The notes below the pieces were generated by a model. That model worked only from the letters and a program-made list of their open reading frames with translations. It ran no database searches and was not told the origin of the DNA. Positions 55,443-64,000 of a DNA stretch of 64,000 bases are shown here, piece after piece. The stretch spans positions 10,820,001 to 10,884,000 of the forward strand of contig CM053154.1 in assembly GCA_028571685.1 (NCBI GenBank). Direction: 5' to 3'. This stretch comes from Heterohyrax brucei (Eukaryota > Chordata > Mammalia > Hyracoidea > Procaviidae). Each line of letters starts with the position of its first letter. Within the stretch, counting starts at the first letter, position 1. The position numbers and the translations under genes are program-made.

Positions 55443-56229
55443 ACCTGAGAGCATGAGTCATTTTGGTGTCGCTGTGATGGACTTCTGAGATGTTGAAGGT
55501 GAGTTGTTATTATTTATTCCACTTTAGACTATCATAGGTAATTACACCCCATCCTGGAATCAGTGGCCACATCACACAAATATTAAAAATTGGATTCTTT
55601 TTTTCACCGTACTGGGCCAGGGAGCTGAGCTGTGGCACTTTCTTTTAATCCTTTGTCCAAGTAAAGAATGGTAGACTCTGGGTCATTCCTGAACAGAGAA
55701 CACATATATAGAATTTCAGGTTATGGTGACATGTTTTATGAGAAGGTTAAAATATAATTTATAAGGAAAATGCTGACAGATAGCTTCAGGAACCAGGTGA
55801 AGGGAGGTATTTATGTGTATGATTTATGTAGCACCTTAACCTTCAAAGATCTCAGTGCTGAGCTCTAGCATCAGAGCCAACTATATAAATTGTCATGATT
55901 GTTTTCTAACTCTAGTGCTCCTTTAAATTACTCTGTGGCTTAATTTTACACATGACAGTTTCCCATTAAGTTTTTCCATACGAGACCAATTGTGCTGTTT
56001 TAAAAGTATCCAGACATTGAAAGGACCAACTGTGACTATGGGGGAGGGGTGGGGAAGGGGAAGACACTACTGCTGTAAAGCAAATATAAGAATTTTGGTC
56101 ATGGACAAGTGTAAAGCCTGAACTCTCTGAACAGCCTCATATTTCAAATTGGAAGTTGAAGGTGGCTTGTCCCAAAGGAAAATCGTTGCCTTTGAGGTGG
56201 CTTCTTCCCATTCTGCCATCAGCCACTTT
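55443..56229. other. Intron 2 sequence without recognised repeats
   Basis: AT-rich, no exon signal. Confidence 0.4.
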
Positions 56230-56428
56230 GCCACCAAATCGATTGTGAGTTGTAGTGACCCCATGTGTGTAGAGTAGAACAGTGCTCTGTAGGGGTTTCA
56301 AGGCTGGGACCCTTATAGAAGCAGACTGCTAAGACTTTCTTCTGAGTTACCTCTGGTCGTGTTCAAACTGCCAGCCTTGGGGTTCATAGTCCTGTGCTCA
56401 GTGTGTTTATATGGGCCAGGGATTCCTC
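56230..56428 (-). mobile_element. AfroSINE, older subfamily
   Basis: 'tgtagtgaccccatgtgtgt', 'agaagcagactgctaagact' and 'gggccagggattcct'. Confidence 0.8.
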
Positions 56429-56584
56429 CATCTGGCTAAAACGTCCTGGATTTCCATGAATAGTGGATCCTACGTTTTACAGAGGTTTCAAAATGAAAAT
56501 CGCTAGCATGTTGAAATTCTGTGTGTCTTCCTATATGTAAATAAGAAAGAAATATGAATGGCATGTAGTGTGCTTTCTGGAGCC

Positions 56585-56815
56585 ATCTCTCGTAGAAGGA
56601 ACATGGCCTTGGGAATTGAGGCAGATGAGCTTAGAACCCCTCCAGTATCTGCAGGTCCGGTGACCTTGGGGACGTGCAGTAATGTCTCCGAGCCTCCCTT
56701 TCCTTATCTAGAAGGGGGCTGATAGTTTATCTGTCTCAAGGGTGATGGTGAAGATTAAAGGCAAAGGGCTGTAAAGTCCCTGCCATTCCCAGCCTAGGGT
56801 GAGTGCTCAGTAAAG
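56585..56815 (+). repeat. MIR SINE
   Basis: 'gaacatggccttgggaattg', 'cgagcctccctttccttatc' and 'gggtgagtgctcagtaaagc' in MIR order. Confidence 0.6.
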
Positions 56816-57569
56816 CTAGTAGCTTCCTCTCTATTCTTCCCTCGCTTAACAATCAAAACAAGAACCTGATACAGAATTAAAACCTAGGTTTCTGAAACAA
56901 TAGACAGTTTACTCTTCAGTATTCTAGGGTAATTTTTCTAATGAGAGGTATTTGCATTCCTTAAAATGCAGAGCAAGTTCTGGGCCCTGGATTTTTCAAC
57001 ATTGTTTTTGTTATCTGGAGAGTTTGCAAGTCCCTTGCACTGTAGAAATGTGATCATCTTGTTGCTTGCCGTCCAAATGGTTCAGGGTTGACTTTTTTTT
57101 CCCCCTGTTGACAAAAAGTCAGTTGCAGCTCTGCAGGATCTTGGGGACATGTACTTCAGGCAGTACAGTAGATTTTGGTGGAAAAAGAGTATTTGGTTTG
57201 AGGCTTCCAAAGGGTTGTTGTTAGGCTTTGTGAGAGATGACCGAAGGCTATAGCGTTGGCTGGCTGGGGTGGTCGTCTAGCTTGCTCTACTTCGTCCTTG
57301 AGGGCCACGGGAGTTCCAGAGCGTGCCAGTACCATTGCTGTCTTGGTTTACCTACTGAGTTCCCCACGGTCAGCCTGCGGGCTCAGGTAGCTGGCCTGCC
57401 GGAACACCTGGAAGGAACTAAGGGAGTTGTTGTGGGTCCCTCAGGATTGACGTGAGCACAAGCTGAGCAATCATTTGCAACCCTTGTGTGTTGTACACGT
57501 GTGGGGGTTAAGGGATTGGAGGGGGGTTTGTGAGTGTGGAGGAGGTTATGATCCTTTGGTCTGGTCTCT

Positions 57570-57672
57570 GTCATGACGACGATGATGTTGGTGATGGTGA
57601 TGATGGAAGAGGTCATATTCCTTTGCCCCATTCCTAGCTGTGATGGTGATGATGACAGTGACAGTGATGCCA
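57570..57672. repeat. Imperfect (GAT)n/(GATGGT)n microsatellite
   Basis: Two runs, 57573-57609 and 57641-57669, of GAT/GGT units. Confidence 0.85.
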
Positions 57673-57979
57673 TCTCTTGAGCTCATACCGTGGGTCGGAT
57701 GCCCTGCTGGGTGCTTTTATGATGGTTAACTCTAATCTCAGTAATCCAGCAGATCAAAAGTACTGGTCTTCCTGTCGTATGGACGAGGCATCTGAGACTC
57801 TTGGACTATCCCTCTGAGGCCTCCTGGTTTGTGAGCTTGGGCACAGACCACAGTGTGAATTTAAAGCTTTTGTAGTTGAATCTTTCTCTTTCCTGGGGAG
57901 TAGGATCTTTTGTGGAATGCTGCGATGGCCCTCTTTTCTCTTTCCAGAATAGCTCATGTGACCATTAAATTTATAAGGA

Positions 57980-58172
57980 AATTGCTAGGTGGGCAGATTG
58001 TTAACACACTTGGCTGGTGACTGAATGGCTGGAGGTTCAAGTTTACCCAGAGGAACCTTGGAAGAAAGACCTGATTATCTGCTTCCTGAACAAGTCAGCC
58101 ATTGAGAGTCCTGTGGAGCTCAATTCTGCTCTGATGTGCATGGAGCCACCAGGAGTTGGACTGGCATACTGG
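57980..58172 (+). mobile_element. AfroSINE, older subfamily
   Basis: 'gcagattgttaacacacttg', 'ggaagaaagacctgattatc' and 'gtcctgtggagctcaattct'. Confidence 0.75.
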
Positions 58173-58429
58173 CTATTGGAATTCCCTAAAGCCATCGAAA
58201 GATGCGTGACATTCAGTGAGACCATTCTCATATTGACTGCTTTGTGATTCTTTTTGAATGGGCTGTGAGGGTCTATAGTTTGTTGATAAGAAGTCACCCC
58301 TTTCTGCTGCTGAAGGAATCCAGAGTCCCAGTCAGTGACCCACCCAGCAGCAGCTTGAGGCTTAGAAAGGTAGGCCGGGTAACTGCTTCTGGCAGTTCAC
58401 TAAGGACCCTACTGTTCTCTGTTTTGCAA

Positions 58430-58965
58430 GGGTGGATTATCCAGTAGTTAAGCATGGTGCTTGCTTTGCTTAGCAGATCATCTGTAGTGAACAATTTTAT
58501 GTGGGTCTCACCATATCAAAGATGTGATGAAACTCAGGTGAAATTGTGTGTCACTACAGATTAGTAAGTAAGCACCAGTAAGCCTGTGCTTACCTTGCTT
58601 ACTGGATCATCTGCCCCCTGTCAGGGACCACGTGTTTGTTTCTGCAGGAAGGTGCTGTGGGATTGCGGGAGAAAGTGATGCTGGCCATACTTGGAGGCAG
58701 AATCTCTGATGTGATGAAAAAATGTGAAACTGCTCACTGCAGGTATGACCTGGAGCTCTGGTGGCGCAGTAGTTAAGCGCTCAGCTGCTAACCCAAACGT
58801 CGACTTTCAGTCTGTCGGCTGTTTCTGGGAAACTTTATGGGACAGTTCTGCACTGACTTGTAGTGTCGCTGGGAGTCAGAATTGATGGCTTTTAAACATG
58901 ACCTGGTAAACGAGTTATAAACCAGGCTTACCTTGCTTATTGGATAATCTGCCCCTGCCTCTTTG
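58430..58965. repeat. Local repeats of a gcttacc/ttgcttactggatcatc module
   Basis: Related blocks at 58458-58490 ('ctttgcttagcagatcatct'), 58588-58619 ('ttaccttgcttactggatca') and 58928-58957 ('ttaccttgcttattggataa'). The middle block carries an inverted repeat of gtaagca/tgcttac (58567-58592). An AfroSINE splits the third interval. Possibly a degraded LTR or DNA transposon; family unknown. Confidence 0.6.
58754..58897 (+). mobile_element. AfroSINE with 9-bp target-site duplication
   Basis: 'agctctggtggcgcagtagt' to 'gagtcagaattgatggcttt'. atgacctgg is repeated at 58745-58753 and 58898-58906. Confidence 0.93.
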
Positions 58966-58982
58966 GTTGTCACTTGGTGTTG

Positions 58983-59016
58983 TGACACCATTGCCGTCGA
59001 GTCAGTCCTGAAGTCA
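58983..59016 (-). mobile_element. AfroSINE tail fragment
   Basis: 'caccattgccgtcgagtcag' is the reversed SINE 3' end only. Confidence 0.65.
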
Positions 59017-59614
59017 GTATTTCTGGTTTGTCACTGGGAGGGAAAGCAGGTCCTTCCTACAAATGGAAATGACAGTTGCCCCGTTCTGCTGTGTTTCTTG
59101 TAGCTGTCACTTCCTGTAGAGACTAGCAACAGAGAAAAAAACAGGTTACAGTCAATCAATAAATAAAAGGGGCTGGGGTCAGGGAGGGAGTTCCATGAAT
59201 GAAAGGGCAGAAGCGATGACATCCATTCTTCCTGCAGCCTTGGCCTGGGAGTGTGTCCTGAGGTCAGAGACCCAGGAAAGGAGCCCATTCTGAAAGCAGG
59301 CAAAGTTCAGTTTTGTGCTTTAAACAAAAATAGTGTGTGAACTCTGATCGGTTCCGGTCATGCTTGGAGGTGAAGGGAGGATCCGTGGCCAGCTGCACTT
59401 TGCACTAGTCTCTTGCTCCGTGCGTGCAAAATACCCAAGGTCACCAGCATTTCTAAGTGGAAGTTTGGAGTTGGAGGGAAGCTCAGTTCCGAATTTCCAT
59501 GCTAAACTTGCAGCCCTAGATGCAGGACAAGCTTTTGAGCTTAGCAGGGACAAAGTCGTTGGGATGGGCATGCTTTTCTGACCTCATGACAGTTGCTGTG
59601 CTTCTTAGAGTGAG

Positions 59615-59752
59615 CCCATCCATCCGTCCATCCGTCTGTCCATCCGCCCACCCATCTGTCCATCTACCTACCCACCCAACCATCTATCCACCCACCTGCC
59701 CATCCATCTATCCATCCATCCACCTGTCCCCCCCATCCATCCATCCATCATT
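59615..59752. repeat. (CCAT)n/(CCGT)n microsatellite
   Basis: About 138 bp of four-base units with interruptions, ending exactly at the reversed AfroSINE. Confidence 0.95.
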
Positions 59753-59945
59753 GGCCATTGCCTTCCAAGTTGATTTCAACTCATGACAGTCCCGTCTGTG
59801 CAGAATGGAACTGCTCCACAGAGTTTTCAGGATTTCTGTGACCTTTTGTAAGCAGATCACCAGCTTGTCTCCTGAGGCACATCTTGGGGGGCTTTGAGCC
59901 ATCAACTTTTCTTTCGCCTAACACTCAGACATTTGCACCACCCAA
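59753..59945 (-). mobile_element. AfroSINE, older subfamily
   Basis: 'tgatttcaactcatgacagt', 'agcagatcaccagcttgtct' and 'cagacatttgcaccacccaa'. Confidence 0.82.
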
Positions 59946-60145
59946 CCCAACGCCCATTGACACTGAATCATTCTGACTTGTAGTGACCCTTACAGGACAG
60001 AGCAGAACCTCATAGTGTTTCCAAGGGTGTAATCATCATAGCAGGGGGCTGACACATCTTTCTCCTATGGAGCTGCTGGTGGATTTGAACTGCCGACCTC
60101 TCGGTTAGTAGCCAAACACTTGACCACTGCACCATCAGGGCTCCT
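59946..60145 (-). mobile_element. AfroSINE
   Basis: 'gattt'-type block 'tgacacatctttctcctatg', 'gtggatttgaactgccgacc' and 'ctgcaccatcagggctcct'. Tandem with the previous copy, same strand. Confidence 0.88.
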
Positions 60146-60189
60146 GCGTGTCACTCAGAGACTCTGTTTGTTCATTTATTCTCTAAATA

Positions 60190-60480
60190 ATTTTTTGGGA
60201 CTCTCTCATGTGCCAGATTGGGACATGGGGATAGAATGGCCAGCAGAAGACAATCTCAAGTGCTACTGAGTAGGCATGTGGGAAGGTAGGCAAGTGCCAC
60301 CTAATCACAGGACTGAGTGGCGAGAAGTCCCAGTCCCGGGTGGAGGGGCGGTCAAGGGACGGCACAGTGTGAGGAGCAAGGAGGCTGGTCCAACGGAGGG
60401 GGCCTGAGGTGAGGCTGCGGAAGGAAGTTTCTGGGGCAGGTCTGATGGCGCCTGTGCCGTGTAGAGTGTTTCTGGGACCT
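60190..60480 (+). repeat. L2-like ancient repeat fragment
   Basis: 'gactctctcatgtgccagat', later 'gaggctgcggaaggaagttt' and 'cctgtgccgtgtagagtgtt' follow an old mammalian repeat layout. Weak. 60481-61001 has nothing recognised. Confidence 0.35.
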
Positions 60481-61001
60481 CTGGCTCCGTAGCAGCATCC
60501 CAGGGGCTGGTTTTCTGTAAGGGGACAGCCCCCGCCTTAATTCTTCAGCGCATGTGCCTATAACGAACGGCCCTGAGTCATTACCAGCCAGACTCACCTG
60601 GTAGGCCTGCCCTTGCCTGGCCAGTAAGTGTCCAGCCTCTCTGTTGGCTGTAGTCAGGTTTCACCTGTTGATGGAGGTGACGCAGAGGCTGCTGGTACAC
60701 ACGTGGTGCTGGAGGGTCAGGTGCCACCCTTGCAGGTGAGACAAGGGCAGAGGCTGGGCAGGGGCATGGCTAGGCAACCCCACTCGTGCGAGGCAGTCTT
60801 TTCACTCTTGTCCTCACTGTGTCTTTTCTGGACCAGTTGCCACTTGGCCGAGGTTCTTGCCAGACCATCACAGAGGCAGGAGGTGGCCGAAGGACAGGGC
60901 TGCTGGGAGAACCAGGGACAGGCCTTGACTTTTTCAGACGCACTGATTCTGCTGGTGTTCTGGCCTGGGGCAAGGTGACTTAAATGAGGCTCCGTTTTTG
61001 G

Positions 61002-61192
61002 TTCGGAGTCCTTGAGTGGTGCAGACTGTTGACGTGCTCGGCTGCTAGCCCTAAGGTCAGAGGTTCTAGTCCACCAGGGGCACCTCGGAAGAAAGATCTG
61101 GTGATCTTTTACCAGAGAACCAGCACTGGAAACCCCGTGGAGCACAGTTCTGTTCTGACACACTTGGGGTCGCCGAGACTCAGACTCTGAAG
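61002..61192 (+). mobile_element. AfroSINE, older subfamily
   Basis: 'cggagtccttgagtggtgca', 'gaagaaagatctggtgatct' and 'acacttggggtcgccgagac'. Confidence 0.82.
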
Positions 61193-62167
61193 CAAGAGGT
61201 TGGTTGATTGACTTCTCCCTCCAGGGCCCCACAGTCTTCATTTGACAAAGGGCAGGTAGCCCTCTCCAGGGAAAGCCAAGATACTGCTTCCGGGGGCCTT
61301 TGCGGTGAGCTAGGGCCCCCCTCAGAGTTTGTTTTCAGGAAGATTTTTACCTCTGTTCAAATAAGCTGCTTAGGGCCGGGGGGAGAGGTTAACCCTGGTG
61401 GCGCCGAATCTTAATTTGGAATTTCCTGAATGAACGTGGGTTTCAGTCTTCTGGCACGGTCTCCCGGAGGGGGAGTTTTTCTTTTCTCTCCAAAACACCG
61501 GAGAAGAGTGATCCCTGTGGCTCAGCCCTGCTTTGCTCTCGTCCTGCTGTGCAGCACCCACTGAGATCAGGACCGCCCATCCTGGGCTCCCTGCCCCCTC
61601 TGCTGGAGGTACTGTTTAGGGGAGCCTCTGTCGTGGTCACTCAGATCCAGCTGCTGCTCCCTGAGGCTCCTCGGGCCACGCAGAGCCTCAGCGTGGCCAG
61701 GCCTGACCTCTCCGTGCGGGAGCAGCCAGATCAAACCCATTCAAATGAGCAAGCCATCTGTTTACAGCTGCAGCTGCTGCGCCCTCATTTGCAGTTGGAT
61801 AGAATGCTGCGGAAGGGACCAGTCTCCTTCACATCTGCAGCCTTGGAGCAGGGGGTGGAAAGCAGGGTCCCACAGCGAGAAGAAGGGCCAAGCCCTCTAA
61901 GTAAACTTGCTGAACAATACCCACAAAAGTCCTGAGTTGAGCTAGCAGGACTCAGCCTTGCCCTAGTAGGTAACTCTTAACCTTTCTTCCCCTCCCTTTC
62001 TTTTGTAGCTGGGGTCAACTTTAAAAGTATTCTTGTGTTTAGAAAATACTTGCCGAGACTCGCTGTGTAGCCTGGGGAAGTGTCAGCTAGGATCTGGGCA
62101 CTGATCTGGCCTGTAAAGGATTTATTTCCAGGGCAGATGGAGGCTGGAAAAAGAGAGAGAGAGAATA
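61193..62167. other. Intron 2 sequence without recognised repeats
   Basis: Apart from a 20-base AfroSINE head relic at 61388-61407 ('aaccctggtggcgcc'), nothing recognised. Confidence 0.45.
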
Positions 62168-62326
62168 AAGAACAAATGCACTGCTGTCGAGTCGATTCCA
62201 GCTCACAGTGACCCTGTAGGACCCAGCAGAACTGCCCCAGAGGGTTTCGAAGGGGCACCTGGTGGATTCGAGCTGCTAGCCTTTTGGTTTGCAGCCAGAT
62301 GTTTAACCACTGTGTTACCAGGGTTT
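62168..62326 (-). mobile_element. AfroSINE
   Basis: 'ctgctgtcgagtcgattcca', 'ggtggattcgagctgctagc' and 'actgtgttaccagggtttcc'. Complete. Confidence 0.93.
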
Positions 62327-63187
62327 CCACAAGTCACAGTAGGTGTGAAAAGGTGGTGTGCCTGACTACAGGCTTCTGGAATGGCAGCAGACTGCCAACC
62401 CTGGGGCATGTTCCCCTGACTTGAGGGAAACCTGTCTTCTAGCTCTCAGATGGGGGAGCTGGCTCAGTTTTGGGCCCCTTGCCCATGGTATGGTGGTTGT
62501 GGGTTATTCCTGCCATGCTGTAGGGTGGTGTGATAGGACATCTAATCCCTAGCTCTGCTCTGATGCTCTTCTCCAGAGAGTTCTGTGGGGTGTAACTGTG
62601 CCTCCCAGATAACTAGCAAGCACTGTCAACTTTTTGGGGTGAATGAATAGGGTGTGATTTTTTGTAAGCTGCAGGCCTCTCTCCGTACTACGTTTGACCC
62701 AAAAAGTGTCATTTAAGAGGAGTCCCCCAAGCTCCTTGGACATTTAGTTCCTTTCAAGAACATTCCAGAAAACCTCCCTTTGGTGACTTTCTTAGACATG
62801 ATGTTCTTTCAAAAGGGAATGCTGCTCTGAAGTCAGAAAAGTAAGTCGAGATTCCCAGGAAGTGCAAAGGGACACCCTGGAGGCATGTTGTGCTGTGTTA
62901 AGCTGTTGCAACCCAGGAGCAGGACCCCAGGCCCAGCTGGCCCTGCTAAGCTGGGAGCAGGAGACCCCATTGAGGTGAGGCAGGCTTCTCTTTGATGCAC
63001 CCCCTGCATTTTAGGATATACAGAGGCCTTCCCAGGCAGCTTCTCACTTTGTCTTTTTGGTAGCCTTGTCCAGGAGCAGACAGTTCTAGAGGACGGTCCC
63101 TGTCTTATAAATGAGCACTCTGAGGCCTATTTAACACAGTTTATTTCTGTGACAGAAATAAAAAGCAAAACAAGTGAACACGAGAAC
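62327..63187. other. Intron 2 sequence without recognised repeats
   Basis: No exon or transposon recognised. Confidence 0.4.
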
Positions 63188-63389
63188 CAAATAACCCCCA
63201 AACTAGTTGCTATTGAGTCGTTTCCAACTTTGGACAACCTCATCTGTGTTCATATAGATCTGTATGTGCTTGGCTGTAATCTCCGCAGAAGCAGATTGCC
63301 AGCTCTTTCTTCTGTGGCACTGCTGGGTGGACTTGAACTGCCAACTGTAGGTTAGCAGTCTAGAGCAAACTGTGCCACCCAGGGACCTT
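63188..63389 (-). mobile_element. AfroSINE, older subfamily
   Basis: 'ctattgagtcgtttccaact', 'agaagcagattgccagctct' and 'actgtgccacccagggacct'. Confidence 0.85.
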
Positions 63390-63764
63390 TCTGTGGCAGA
63401 ACCAGGTCTTCTGCTCTTGCCCTTGGAGACTACGTCTAAATTTCTCTTGATGTGGTCCTCAGCCAGGACCATCTCATCACCTGGGAGTTGGTGGGGAATA
63501 CAGAATTGCTGCCCTACCCAAAGCTAGCTGACCTAGAATCTTCAGCGATGAGCGCCAGGATGTTGTATTTTAACAGTCTCTGATAGTTAAGTCTGAGAAG
63601 CACAGTGCTCCATCCCGACCCTCGGGAAGCCCTTAGTTGGCCGGTGTAGATGGGGGAAGCTGACTGTACCTGGCTGTGAGTGTGCTAGATGGATGGATGG
63701 ATAAAGGCTCTGGTGCCCTGGAGCTGAGAGTGGTGCAGACTATCTCAGTGGGCATCAGAATTTC

Positions 63765-64000
63765 ACAGAGGAGATGATGTCTGAGCTGGGCTTTGAAGAC
63801 TGAATAGGAGCCTGCCAGGCAGAGTCATGGGGCAGGGAATTACAGGCAGAGGAAACAGTGCCTGCATGCCACAGGGGAGCCTAGGGCTGAAGGTGAAGAG
63901 TGGAGAGAGGCCTGGAACCTGGAGGTATGGGTGATAGCCTTTGGGCTTTACAGTGTTAGAAGAATGGAGTCGTCTGAGTCATTTTCTTTGAAAACTGGAG
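63765..64000 (+). repeat. L2-like or other old mammal-wide repeat, cut by window end
   Basis: 'ctgagctgggctttgaagac', 'attacaggcagaggaaacag' and 'atagcctttgggctttacag' follow a common old mammalian repeat. A short (GATG)n run lies at 63689-63703. 63390-63688 has nothing recognised. Confidence 0.45.

Noticed and set aside
59615..59752. Regular four-base repeats as a possible CRISPR-like or satellite array
   Set aside because: It is a simple (CCAT)n-type microsatellite with no spacers.

Overview
This window is mammalian nuclear DNA, most likely from an elephant or a close paenungulate relative (sirenian or hyrax). The evidence is about fifty copies of the Afrotheria-specific tRNA-derived SINE (AfroSINE), its RTE/BovB-type LINE partner, and several L1 elements whose 3' UTRs look like the L1s of the elephant genome. 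There are no bacterial genes. Almost all short open frames are chance frames or transposon relics.

The one protein-coding gene I can support is FGFR2 (fibroblast growth factor receptor 2), plus strand, and only its 5' end lies here. A CpG-island promoter (about 43.4-43.8 kb) leads into a non-coding exon 1 (about 43785-44249). Intron 1 is 4.2 kb. Exon 2 (48463-48744) carries the end of the 5' UTR and the first 36 codons plus one base: the signal peptide and the first residues of the mature receptor. Intron 2 then runs off the window, more than 15 kb without exon 3. The 5' leader holds several upstream reading frames that match the human mRNA as I remember it, including an in-frame upstream AUG that would add 19 residues before the signal peptide.

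Layout. 0-10 kb: minus-strand L1 3' end, decayed mariner transposon (0.34-1.62 kb), minus-strand RTE LINE (1.66-3.46 kb), plus-strand L1 3' UTR (5.2-6.1 kb), and a 233-bp direct duplication (7.18 and 7.90 kb). 10-32 kb: intergenic DNA with scattered AfroSINEs, old L1, MIR and L2 fragments, and two copies of an unnamed ~0.5-kb repeat (22.2 and 23.2 kb). 32.4-32.8 kb: an isolated CpG island about 11 kb upstream of FGFR2. 33-42 kb: dense nested insertions (SINE in SINE, RTE in SINE, L1 in SINE). 42.4-46.9 kb: SINE-free promoter domain. 46.9-64 kb: FGFR2 introns, with SINE-poor stretches (48.7-51.6 and 51.8-53.6 kb) that are the best candidates for conserved enhancers. Human FGFR2 intron 2 is the site of well-known breast-cancer risk variants.

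All repeat names rest on recognition by eye and not on a database search. Repeat boundaries are good to roughly 5-20 bases, except where target-site duplications fix them.
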